From Heliocybe sulcata (lineage: Eukaryota; Basidiomycota; Agaricomycetes; Gloeophyllales; Gloeophyllaceae): 64,000 nucleotides of DNA. The stretch is taken from contig ML213512.1 in assembly GCA_004369045.1 (NCBI GenBank), forward strand, positions 925,510 through 989,509, read 5' to 3'. The position numbers were made by a program, and so were the translations under genes. The notes under the pieces were generated by a model. The model did not search any database, had not been told where the DNA came from, and was given only the letters and a program-made list of their open reading frames with translations. Shown here one piece after another: positions 10,889 through 22,033 of this stretch (its first letter is position 1; each line of letters begins with the position of its first letter).

Positions 10889-13029
10889 CTACGGCGTGGT
10901 AGACCTAGCGCGCGCTGCAGGAGGAGGCCGCAGACTACTAGTAGCCATCGCATGCGATAAGTCACCCAGCTCATCCGGGTCCTCCTTGACGAGGACCATA
11001 GCCATCACGAGTGTCTCTTCCAGCGACTCTTCTTCCTCTTCCGTCTCTGTAACCGTACTAGCCACCGAGGACTCTCGAGAGGAGGCGATGTCCCGATAAG
11101 AGTTAGCAGACGACACCACTTTGCGATGAGCCTGGGTACCCCGCTTATCTGCCGGGGGTGTGCGCTGGTCTTCTGCGATGGAAGACCCTGGGCTGTCGGT
11201 GCGGAATCGTTTGCTGGTGCGGATGCTTTCGACGTCGGAGTCGGAGGGGGTGGAGTCGCGAGAGTGTTTTCTGCTATCGCGCAGGCCGGAGTTGAGCGGG
11301 TCGCCGGAGGATTCTTGCAGCGACCCGGAGCGAGTGAGCGGAACCGCCTCAGGTTCACTTTTGATGGCTTGACTTTGTTTGATACTCGTCTGAATGTCGA
11401 CGCGGTCGCGACTCCCATTCCGGGATCGTGAGGGTACTTGGAATTCAAAATCTGTATGTGGCAGTGTTCTAAGAGACATGGATAATCAGCATCCTTCAGA
11501 TCAAGACCCTCATACAGCGGGATGTGAAGCTCACCCGACAATTGTAGGAGCATGAACTCGCCGCATTGTCACTTTTGATAGATCCCTAGCCTCTAGAGCC
11601 CTGCGCATCTGGGCTCTGGGCGATGGCCGCCGTGGCGACTTTACCGCCTCAAGGCGGTGGCCAACTCTTTCCTGCCGACGGGGAACAGGCGACGCACTCC
11701 GGTCTCTCGCCTCTGAAGGAGCACGTTCAGTCTCCGTCTCCGACTCACTGCCAGACTGAGGCGGCTCGCTGGGCCTGGAGGAGACAACGCTCTTCGGGGG
11801 ACTGTCAACAGACCCGAGGGACGAAGACCGGTCGCGTTTTAAGGGAAGCCGATCGTATGTCAGGAGCTTCACTTCGCGGTCGTGCCCTCGCTTAGGAAGT
11901 GGCTCGTACGCCAGTTTCTTTACTTCCAGTCTACGGCCTCGCGGACGACGAGAAGGCGGACGCTTTTTGACAATGCCTGTTGGTCGAGCATAGGATCGTA
12001 CACTGTCCGTTGCGCTTATTGAATCAGGACTTGGCGTACGGTCGAAAGCTGATGGCCTACATTCCCCAGGTTAGACAGGCACTCCATACACTAAGCACAT
12101 AACGTACGGAAGAGGACTCCGAGATCCCGCCTTCCGCTTGCTTTTTAAGCCCGGGTATGGCGCAATACTGGTATTCATCATATCCTCTGCATTCGGCCAT
12201 ACGCCACCCATCTCCTGGAAGTACGCAAAGTACTGCTCCATGCGCTGACGCCGTTCCCGAAGCTTGGCCGTGGCCTTCTTCATGTTCCGAACAGTTTCTT
12301 TTCCCTCCTCAACCCTCCTCCGCACTTCCTTCAGGGCGGCGAGCCGCCGCAGCCTGTCATTCACAGCGTCTCCATGATTTATGAGGGCAGTACCCAGCAA
12401 GTACTCGTCGCTTGCGGGTGCTTGCGGGTCCGCCTCTCGAGCCCATGGACCGATCTGGCTAGTCCATGTATATTGCGATCTTGTTGACTGCATGGAGACA
12501 GAGGGGGCGTGCCCGAGCGCTGAAATGGCATTATCACACATATTCCGGCGTATCCAGAGCATATCAAAGAACGTACATAGTTCTGAGGGTGCAGTTGATC
12601 GGGAGTCGCCGCTGGACCCGTATTGTAGCGCTGCCGGGTTCCGATGGGTGAGAGCTGTGATGGCACTCAGCATGCGCAGAGCAAGGTGAGCACGATATAG
12701 CCGAGGACGTACATAGTAAGGAGGGTCCGGTCGACCGTGAGCTGTCGGTAGTCCCATACTGTTGTGTTCCTCTTGAGTCCTGCGCTGCCACTTCGTATGC
12801 GTTCCTGATTGCGACAGCCAGTGCATTCGTATTATCTGGTGGAGGCTGACTCGGTTCCACGTCCATCTGTACATCGGGTGACCTGATAATACAGCATATA
12901 AGAAGTACGGACAGAGGGTGGCATGTGCGGGCAGACTAACTTGCTCTGTCGCATTGGCCTAGCATCTCGTCCCAGATTCTCTGAGCCGGTAGGAGACTGA
13001 CTTCTCATGGCAAATGCTGGATGATCCAT
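10889..13029 (-). CDS. Nuclear-type Ser/Arg-rich protein with coiled coil, unrecognised
   Basis: About six exons join in phase from ATG 13,029 to the stop at 10,889, near 560 residues. The N-terminus is MDHPAFAMRSQSPTG. Exons 2 and 3 each end with a related motif (QYGTTDSSRSTGPSL and QYGSSGDSRSTAPSE) next to the same GTACGT donor. A coiled-coil region follows (NDRLRRLAALKEVRRRVEEG, then LRERRQRMEQYF and FQEMGGVWP). Next come an Arg/Lys-rich block with a tandem motif (VKKLAYEPLPK, then VKLLTYDRLPL) and a long acidic and Ser-rich tail. Composition suggests a nuclear, chromatin- or RNA-linked protein, which is inference. I do not recognise the family. No disruption was seen. Confidence 0.6.
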
Positions 13030-14823
13030 CAGTTAAGTCATGGACGGCGCTCGCGCTGCAGAAAGTGGCAATGTTGAAGGTAGCTGCTCGAGGTGGCCAC
13101 TGAGACACACTTGGGTGACAATAGGCGCCCATGCCACCGAGGATCCCAAAGTTCTCACGGATTAGTCAGCACGATCTGAAGATCTCGGGAGATCAGCGCT
13201 GGCCACAGAGGGTGAGAAGTGATGGGCTCCGATGGAGGTCGCTGAGGGTCCGGTCGTCCTTCCCTGTACATATGTTGAAACCCAGTACCCTAGTCAGAAA
13301 GGATAGAGACATGGAAATAAGGGTGTAGCAATAAATACAAAGTTTCTACCTCATGATGAAGATATATGTCGAGCCGGTGAATGCCGGAGGTGACATTTTG
13401 ACACGAAAAACGGTGAAATGATATGAAGAATTTGTCATAAAAACGCTTTACATCACCCAAGAGAAATATAAGATGTATGTAGGGCCTTATTTTGAGGAAT
13501 ACTGCCTCAGTAGCACTAAAATATATTGAACCATCCATGGCCGGTAATTACCGAGGTGCGGACTTGGCTGTGCGGCAGGCCAAAAATGTGAAAAAGTACA
13601 ACCGCTAGGACTCGAACGAAGAACTTCCTGAGTGCATAGGATATACGCTACGAGACCCAGCCCACTACACCATAGTGTTTTTGGTAGCGGTGATTCTTTG
13701 CCCTTCATGTATAGTTAAACGCCGCTGCCTAAGGGAGAGTCCATACCGAAAGAGGTCCGACTCGGTCGCCGATCGGCTTCGGGAAGCTGCCATTTTGGGC
13801 GAAGTTGCCGATTACGGTGACGGGAAACGCCCGCGATGGCGTGAGAACTTTGGGCGCTCTTACTCGCCCATTGTGGGTCCATCTGTTTCCCGAAAGGGTC
13901 GCGGCCCGCCGCCTTCCTCCTGCTCGACTAATTTTGGAGTCCGTACTTCAGTATACGGGCACGGTAATTAGATGAATCATGTTTCTGACCTGTTTGGACG
14001 AGTCGCCTCTCGGCAGTCTGATGTCCGAGGGTATCTCTTAAGCTAGAGGCACCTGCGACTGTACTTAAAGTAAGCAGGGCTTCGCGAGTTGCTAATAAAT
14101 TTAGAATAATAAGAACGCAGCTGTTAGAGCTTACCGCACAGATAGTACGATTAATGCAAGTCTCGCTGACCGCGTGACAGGCTGCAAATGTGATCCTACC
14201 GCCTAACCGTTTTTGTCTTACCGTTTTCGATTATCTTCGGATTTCCCCGGTCCCTTTTGCGAATTGTGTCGCTTACTGTACAGCTCTTTCTGACTCCAGC
14301 AAAATCACCTGCGCACTTCCATAGTTCATAGTGCTCAATATTACATTATTGCCGACGAAGAAACCGCCCGAGCTAATCTGGAACGGATCCGACGCTGGAT
14401 TTCTGACTTCTTCGTTCGCCTGGAAGATCCCTTTCATCCGGGCAACGACTGTTCTTGCTGGGGGTTGCGACCACTCTCAGCTAGTTATCCTATAAGATCA
14501 GCACTGAGTCATCCACATGGCATGTGCAGGAGGTAAGACGGCAACCTCTTCGAAGACGAGTCGCGCCGCGATGCCGACCAAGGCACATCTTGACGTAGAT
14601 AGGTCGACCGGAAATCATAACCTTAGAACGAAACGAGTGCAATGGATGAATTACTACAGGGACACTTACAATAGATATGCAGTATTGACGATGGTGCTTC
14701 TCTGGTATGTAACGGGTAAAATGGATGATAGTGCAAGACTGACTCCGCTTAGGAATAAAGAAACCCCATATGAGACGAACCAGACTCGTACAAACTGGGA
14801 TACAAGTCCATGCTTGATGCCGG
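13030..14823. other. Intergenic region without a supported gene
   Basis: Short open frames occur but none shows a domain, a conserved-looking block or usable splice sites. The stretch contains the tRNA-like unit at 13,597-13,678 and a 13-base match (TTCTGACTCCAGC, about 14,288) to the tandem repeat at 43,989-44,041. Nothing else can be supported. Confidence 0.5.
13597..13678 (-). tRNA. Decayed tRNA-like unit (tRNA pseudogene or SINE head)
   Basis: Read on the minus strand, there is an A-box-like TGGTGTAGTGGG and a B-box-like GTTCGAGTCC at tRNA-typical spacing, followed about a dozen bases later by TTTTT, a Pol III terminator. The T-stem pairs at only three of five positions and the acceptor arms do not close, so this is not a working tRNA. 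It could be a tRNA pseudogene or the head of a tRNA-derived SINE. No second copy was noticed in the window. Confidence 0.4.
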
Positions 14824-15717
14824 TCAGGACTCGTGTAAATGCCTGATAAAACGAATATAGCAACCGTCGACAGCAGGAGAAGAGTAGGGTGCACGCACTG
14901 TCCAATATGCTTGTTCATCTTGAACATGTCGATCTTATCCGCACCAAAGACGGCCTTCAACTTCGCGTCGCACAAAATCTCCTTCTTATTATCCGGGTTC
15001 TGGAGTTCGTTGGCCTTGATGTAGACCCATAACTGTTTGACGAGTTGCGGTCGCGACAGCTTCTCAGAGTCGACAACGGCAGCCAAAGGTTCACTACTCC
15101 CAGTTAGTCTGGTACATCACTTCTGAAAGGCAGCATTTTCACCTTAATGTGTACTCCTTCGCAAACCCGCCCTTGGCACCCCCACCGCCCCTCTTCTTCT
15201 TCGGCGCACCTTCGCTGTCTTCATCCGAATCAACAGTCGCCGAACTCTTCTTGGCCTTACGGGGCTTCTTCTTCACTCCCTTCTGTGAACCACCCCTCGC
15301 ACTCCTCCCGCGTCCGTTCAGCTCGTTCGAGAGCTGTCGCGCAAGCTCCGCATCATCGAGCTCCTCCTTCGACCTCTTCGCCTTCTTCTTCGGGCGAGAC
15401 GCCTCGCCATTTACCTCGCTCTCGTCCTCGCCTTCGCCATCATCTCCATACGCAGTGCCTTCCTCCTCCTCCTGTTTCCGCTTCCCATTCGCCGACTCGT
15501 TGTCTTCATCGCCGTCCCGCTGCCCACTAACTTCTCCATAAATTCGGCCAATCAGTGCATCAACCTCTCCCTTATGCTCCTTAATATCATCAGCCGTCAG
15601 CGAGTCGTCCGCCTCGAGCAACTGTTTCCGGACGCCCTTCGCACTGATGGTGGTCAAGTCCACGCCCGGGGCCGTCAGAATATCGCGGATACGCGGTTCG
15701 AGTGCCTGCACGTCCAT
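14824..15717 (-). CDS. DEK_C and SWIB/MDM2 domain protein (Uaf30/Tri1-like)
   Basis: Three exons. The N-terminus (MDVQALEPRIRDIL to KQLLE) matches a DEK C-terminal domain. The middle is acidic and then Lys/Arg-rich with nuclear-signal blocks such as KKKAKRSK. After a short intron comes the SWIB domain, with LSRPQLVKQLWVYIKANELQ, KKEILCDAKLKAVFG and MFKMNKHIGQ. A final 19-base exon gives QHLHES and TGA at 14,826-14,824. I chose ATG 15,717 because the DEK_C helix begins right after it; upstream in-frame residues do not fit. Relatives in yeast act in the Pol I upstream activating factor or in chromatin complexes. A nuclear role is expected; the exact partner is unknown. Confidence 0.82.
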
Positions 15718-15955
15718 TTCAGCGTCGATACCTCGTATGCAGATGCGAGCTGGCGAGCAAAGCAAAGAACTCGAGCCGGACGGTTCCCCGCAGGAGACGA
15801 GCGAAGATCAAAGCGCGTTAGTGGCGGGTCACGTTCCCGCAAATCGCGACGGGAGCCAAACAAAGTCAATCAGTCCGGTGGCAGACGGGCAATCATTCCT
15901 ACTTCCGAAATGAAAAGATATACATTTCTAGCGAATACAAGAATCTATAACCCTA

Positions 15956-18900
15956 TCATCGAAGAATAGCCCAGTCATCTCGGGCAGCGTCCCCTGGAGG
16001 AGGGAAGACTCCTTGATTTTCAGCGGGCAGCGCTTGCCCATTATTGCCTCCTTGCTGCTGCTGCTCTTGCGCCTCTCGACGTATCCGGTCCATCCACCGG
16101 CCCCGGACATACAGTAGCACAGACACCGCTACACAGAGTGTAACGAGCAGCATAGTCTCCGCAAACTCGTCTTCTTCCTCTTCACCCCTTCGACCGCCGC
16201 GCAGAGATGCGTCGAAATAATCCTCTGGACCAAAGTCGCCCTCTCTCTCGTTTTCGGCGTTTCTCCGATCTCGAGCCCACTGCACAAAGATGAGTTATAG
16301 CATTCGCCCCCAAGTTACTGGATCTCACCTGAACAGGGTCATCGTCCTGCTTTCCCTGGCCATCGCGGTTCTGCCTTCTGCGGTTGAACTGCTCCCTTGC
16401 CTTTCCGATGTACCATGGTTCATTGTCGTCCACCTCCTCGGTAGCATGATCCTGCGCAGGCGCTCCATCATCACCATTTTGTTCTGATGCCGGAGAATCC
16501 GATATTTTCCGGTTCTCCGTGGCTTGGTACTCGGACGAACTCTCTGCTTGGGATATTGAGAAGTGACACAACATGATAACAGAAGCTCACCTACCCATCT
16601 CATCCATATCATCGTAAGGTAATAAATGGAGACCACCCTGACCTCCTCCAAGTGTATGGAGGAAGCTTCGGATATAAAGTTTGACCAAGGACAGGAAGGT
16701 AGGCAGGTACGCTTCACTATTGGTCTCGGCAGCTTGGTCGTAATGTCGTTTAGCCAGATGGAAGTCCTAAGGGTATCCAAGTTAGTGCAGTACAGGGACA
16801 TAATATAGCCTTACGCCCACCGACCTGAGGCACACCAATCCCATTCTCGTACATCCATCCAAGATTCCACATCGCCAGCGCACTCAACTGCGTCTGTGCT
16901 GCAGACTGGTAATAGCCAGCTGCTTTCTCATACCGCACCGCCTCTTGCTCCTCCGGTACGCCCAAGCCATGGTAATAGTAATCTCCCACCTTCACCAGCG
17001 CATCCACATTATGCTGAGCAGCAGAACGGATCCATTGCGTCAGAGCAAGCCTGGCCGTATCATTGGACGGCGTCAAAGGCGCGAACCTCGTGAACCTTAG
17101 TAAGGACTTGTCTGGAAAAGAGCGGTCAGTCCAATGTAGACCTGAAGAAAGACTACTCCCCACCTTGATCAAGGATAAACGCCAAGTTATTCTGTGCAAT
17201 CTCAGAACCCCTCTCAGCAGCGATCCACCACTTCAAGATAGCAGTCTGCCGTCCGAGCTCGGTGCCCTGGTTCCAAGCCACCTCCGCCTGCTTGACGAAA
17301 TCATCCTCCCAAGACCCACGTTCCGCGACAAGCTTGTAGAACGACACAGCAATCGCGCATGATCCACTCTGCATCAAAGCCGGAACGCTTGGGTTGTTCA
17401 CATTCGCGGACTGGATAGTCGCGAGATAATAGTACGCCTCGAATGGCGAACCGTTCCGCAGCGCCGCCTCGAAGCACGTCTGGGCCATCTTGTAGTCTCC
17501 CCTATCTAATTAGATCTCAACAACAGTCAGAGGGTCTGCTTCGCTTCACCACCATCATCATAACGGAGGACTCACAATAGTAGTACTTCCCCAAGTTCAC
17601 TTGCGCTTCTGCAAGATCCTGGTCCGCAGCAGCCGTAAAATGCACGAGCGCCTGTTTAGCATCCTTCCGCCCATCTACCAACCCATCCCTCAAAATGATT
17701 CCCAGTCCATTATGGCACTCCTTATCGCCATACTCCGCCCCGCGCTCAAACCACATCTTCGCAAGGGCAGGATCCGCCTTCACACCTTCACCTCTCAGGA
17801 ACATCCGCCCGAGATACGCTGCGCTCGCCGCGGCGTACCCCACAGGCCCAGCGTCCTCGTCTCTGTACGATCCCGTCCACTGCCCGGGGTTCGGTGGATC
17901 CCGTGGCCAGACCTGGCGAGCGATGCGCAGGAAATAGTATCGCGCGCGGGCAAAATCGCGCGGGACGGTACCAACACCCTCGCTCCCAGACGCAATTCCG
18001 CCAAACGAGGCGTACAGACTGCCTTGGTAGAATATCTTCCCCAGTCGATACGCGAAATCGGTCTCTCCCCTGTCAGCGTTGAACTGCAGATGGATTAGCT
18101 GACTAATGAGGAGAGAGCAGGGGTTACTGACAACGTAGTATTCCAAGACGTCCTCCCAGGTTTCACCAGCGGCGCGAGCGTTGGCAGCCCTGACGGCCGG
18201 GCGCTGTGCGTTCAGCCCCGTCGAAGCAACGCTTGCTCCGGGTCCGTAGACTCCGCCCACAAGGTCTGACAGGCGCGTGTTTGTCAAGGGCAGCGTCCTG
18301 CCACCAGGAGGGCCTGATTTGAATTTCTCCATCGCTGCACAGAGTCAGAAGTGGACACGGCTTTGAAGGAAGACGGCTCACCTTGCTCCGCGGCCGCTTC
18401 GTACCACTCTACTGCTCTTCCGCAGTCTTCAAGTGACCCGATTCCTGACCAGTAACGATATCCAAGTGCCATCTGCGCACCCCGATCCTTGCCATGAGCC
18501 GCAAATGTGTAGTATAGCTGCGCAGAGGCCTGGTCCACGGGTACGACGTTCTGGTAGCCGGTACTATGCAAGAACGCAAGGTAAACCTGCGAGGAGGCAT
18601 TGCCCGTTGCAGAGGCGTGCTTGTTAAAGGAGTCGTAAGCGAGTTTGGCGTCTTGTGAGAAGTATTCGGAAGGAGGCACCTAGCACTATTGTCAGAGTGG
18701 TTCTTGGACATACAAGGAAGCCAACATACCAGGGAGATGTGGGCCAATGTATACAGAGCATCCATGTTGCCCAGTTCCGCTGAATGCTGCAACAGGTCCA
18801 CAACCTTGATCGCCTTGCCTCGGAGATCATCTTCCCGCCGCCTGCTCCCTAACCCAAGACCCTCCTTGCCCATCTTGGATCTCATAAACTTTGGAAGCCA

Positions 18901-19407
18901 TGACTGATGCCTCAACTTAATGAGTATGCGTATTGTGCTGGCGAGCGGTCCTTGGCCTTGTAGGTTGGGTAGAAAGGACGAAAGTAGAGAGTTCCCGTTC
19001 CCATTTAGTGAATTCGAAGAGACATCCTGTGTGTGGAAAGGGGGAAGTGCTGTGAGGGTCGCTAGTGTTGCAAGGGCTTGTTTATACGCCTTGTTGGCTA
19101 TGACGCAGATGGTGAAACAAGAGCACTGAGGCACAAGGCAATACTTACCTTCCGCCGTGGGGTCGTCCTCGTATTCCGGTTGCCTCCTCAGATCGTTTCC
19201 TGCTTCTCCATGCACAGCTGGCGCCGGAGTACGTGCCTGAGCGCACGATTTAATCCTTCACCTTCGACAAGAAACGTTCGAGCACACCTCTAAATCCGCG
19301 GTCTGGGGCATGGTTGGCTTCTGCGCCGCACCCATTGCAGACACAACTGCAAAAGCGACAAGCCCAAAGGCCAGCCAGCTGGCTTTTCTAGCCTGCGAAC
19401 AGCGCAT
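15956..19407 (-). CDS. HRD3: Hrd3/SEL1L homologue, ERAD ubiquitin-ligase adaptor
   Basis: A many-exon gene of roughly 870-900 residues. It has an N-terminal signal peptide (MRCSQARKASWLAFGL start) and a lumenal region full of Sel1-type TPR repeats, with cores such as AQMALGYRYWSGIG, AAAYLGRMFLRGEGV, CHNGLGIILRDGL, VKVGDYYYHGLGV and AMWNLGWMYENGIG. One transmembrane helix lies near the C-terminus (AETMLLVTLCVAVSVLLYV), followed by a short Gln-rich cytosolic tail. This is the Hrd3/SEL1L layout: it binds misfolded ER proteins and stabilises the Hrd1 E3 ligase for retrotranslocation and ubiquitination. Start ATG 19,407 is chosen because it opens the signal peptide. All joins seen keep frame, so the gene appears intact. 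Confidence 0.9.
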
Positions 19408-19687
19408 TGCGAGTACTACGATTTGCCAGAGAGCATGGAATGAGTGAACATGCAGAACCGGACTTTGGGCGCGCCGTTCAGCCACGTCGCGTGTTACAGC
19501 ATTATCTTATCCTCGGTGATTGCCGCCACTGGTGGCACTGTGGCAGCCGGACGGCGGGAGTTGCAGAGAGCTTAAGGCTTCGGGTCTGTGCCATGCTGTG
19601 ATTTACGGGAAAATGTCCATTTGCTTCTGGTACTACAAGTCTCCGACCGTATCATACATATCGACGCGCTCTTTTTACAGGGCAGGC

Positions 19688-21432
19688 TTATGCAATTTCC
19701 TCAAATCGCAGCAAGCATACCTGACCTTTCGGCCTCGACGCTATAATCTGGTCCGAAATCTCCATGCTAGCCGTCATCTCAGGAGCGATCACGGTCCTGT
19801 AAGAGCCGTACACTTCTTTCAACAAGATCTTCATCTCCATTAACGCAAGACTGTAATTGCAGGCATCCGTCAGTCCGGCTGCTTAGCGCTCAATATCGAG
19901 CGAACAAGCAAAGACGTACTTCTTGCCGATGCACCCACGTCCGCCGGAGGCAAACGCGAAGAACAGTCGGTTCCTGTCTTCCTTACCGTCTTCCTCCAGC
20001 CACCTCTCAGGCACAAATTTCTCAGGATCGGGAAATACCTTCGTGTCAAGCTGATGCAGCGTCCAAGCCTGACAGCTCACAATAGTCTTCCCCGGGAGGT
20101 AATATCCTTCGAGCACCCTACCTTCTTCCGGCACGTATCGAGGAAGAGACATGGGTATAGGGCTATAGCACCGCAGTCCCTCTTTCACGACCGCCTCCAT
20201 GTAGGGCAGGTCATCGACGGGGACCTGAGGGTTGTCCTGTATCTCTGCTCGCAGTTTCTCTTGGATATGCGCGGATTCGCGTCGGGAGAGCTGCCACATC
20301 AGGAAACAGAGGCCGTCACCAGTGGTGTCGATCCCGGCAGCGAGATGGTCCATGCACTCGGAAGGGATCTCGAAAGCTGGTACGCTGTCCTTTCTCGTCC
20401 GCAGTTTCGCTAGGACAGTGTGGTCTGAAACTGAGGCGGACCTGTTATTGCAGTTCTCAAGAACGTAGGAGGCAGTTAGGTCAGGTTTCTTCGCGGAAGC
20501 GAAGGGATTCCCAACTTTGCCAATTAGCTTGTGCAGTCGAGGAAGATAGTACTGAACAATTCTTGCTACACCACATACAGGTGAATCAGTTCGGGTCGCC
20601 GAAGGTAGCTATGTTTACAACTACCTTTGAGACTGTCGTGATATGACAACTCCTGCATAATCTTCAGGTCCTCGGGATCCTCAATTGAGTGAGTCCCGTA
20701 CGGATGGAATAAATGATGGGTTATGCAATCTAGCGCATAGCAATGCAGAGGCACCTGAGAAAAATAGATCGGTCCGAATGCATGAGGTATAACGGAGTTC
20801 CTCAGCCTACGTAGACATTGACGCTGCCACGAGCAGCGTAATCTTGGGAGACTTTAGCAACGAATGCCACAGCACGTTCGCGGATTCCAGCAAGGATGTT
20901 CGGCTGCATGACATATGTCTTGGCATAGCGGTCTGCTATCCTGCGCTTCCGTTCGCTGTGCTGTACAGCGATTAGCGCAATATGGGTCGGGAAATGGGGA
21001 CATCACCCACCTCACCCTTCGTCAAGGTGGAGAACATATTCCTGATACAGGAGGTGTATTCCAGCTCAACACGGTCCTACTCACTTCAGACAACTGGCCA
21101 TACCTGGCTCCAAAGTTCATGAAAAGATTATAGAATTCGGTCTTCTCGTACCCACTCCCTCCTACTGAGTATATCTGTTTGACAGCTTCGCCTGTAGCGA
21201 AGGATACTTCATTCGGGGCGATGCGTACAACTTCACCATAGAGCTTGTGGAGGTCATGTATATACGTCCTCCTTCGTCCGGTGAGTTCCTGGTATACTAG
21301 CCATAGACGAATGAGTTTAGAGACGGCTGGACCAGGGATCTTGGCAAGCGGAGAGGCGACTAGTCGGTAGTAGATGGCGTAGAGGAGGCGTAGGAAGATG
21401 GCTACTGCAGCTAAGCCATATAAAATGGACAT
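19688..21432 (-). CDS. Cytochrome P450 monooxygenase, microsomal type (copy A)
   Basis: About seven exons, near 500 residues. An N-terminal membrane anchor (MSILYGLAAVAIFLRLLYAI) is followed by a proline hinge (PLAKIPGPA) and the motif VVRIAPNEVSF. The I-helix oxygen-binding motif is AAGIDTTGD, the ExxR region contains EAVVKEGLR, the PERW block is FVPERWLEE, and the haem loop FASGGRGCIG holds the conserved Arg and the Cys ligand. The end is ASRPKGQVCLLRF. ER-bound, electrons from a P450 reductase. Substrate unknown. It is clearly paralogous to the P450 at 61.6-63.4 kb and shares its intron pattern. It is divergent from NAB2. No break was seen. Confidence 0.9.
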
Positions 21433-22033
21433 GTTGACGAGTTCAAGTCAGATTGCAAGTCATGACCTTAGGCAAGTAATGCTTATCGGCCATATTTATC
21501 GGCCATATTGACGTCGTGATAAAGAGGAAGTTACGCGCTCGCGGGATTCCGTAACTTCGCGCCTTCCGCCCTCCTCCTTCTGACGGACTTGCTACGATGA
21601 ATTCTGGTATCCGAATTATCTAGTGGAACAAGGGGACTATGATCCACTTAACTGATCACTCCAAGGCAGATAGATATCTTCCGTTGTGCATGCAAGAGAT
21701 CCAGTCTCCCGCATATGATGTCTCCAGACGAACACCTGATAATAACCGTCTGCGGGAAGAGCACGAACCTTCGCACCGCCATTTTATGTAGTCGGCATTC
21801 TGGTGCTAGCCTAGTACTGGTCAGCATGTCGCTGTGCCCTATGTGTACATACTTATCACCGTCATGAATGGCAGAATTATGAACTATGGCGCGTCTGTGA
21901 TTGTGAGGTGGCTGAGGTCCTTATACCAAATCGAGTATATTTGTGGCACAGCCTCGGCTCGGGGTCAGGGAGTGGTCAGCGCCACCGCGTTGCAGCTTAC
22001 TCTACAACTTCCGCCTTAACCTGTTACTACCTA
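21433..22033. promoter_or_regulatory. Divergent promoter between P450 copy A and NAB2
   Basis: This 600-base stretch separates two start codons pointing away from each other and holds no gene. A perfect tandem repeat of TTATCGGCCATAT lies at 21,483-21,495 and 21,496-21,508, followed at once by TGACGTC (21,509-21,515). That resembles an ATF/CREB-type site, and the repeat carries a GATA-like core on the other strand. Proximity (about 50-75 bases from the P450 start) suggests control of the P450; this is inference. Confidence 0.45.

Noticed and set aside
15147-15541. Two overlapping plus-strand frames of 127-130 codons
   Set aside because: Antisense to the Lys/Glu/Ser-rich part of the SWIB gene, whose codon bias opens the opposite strand.
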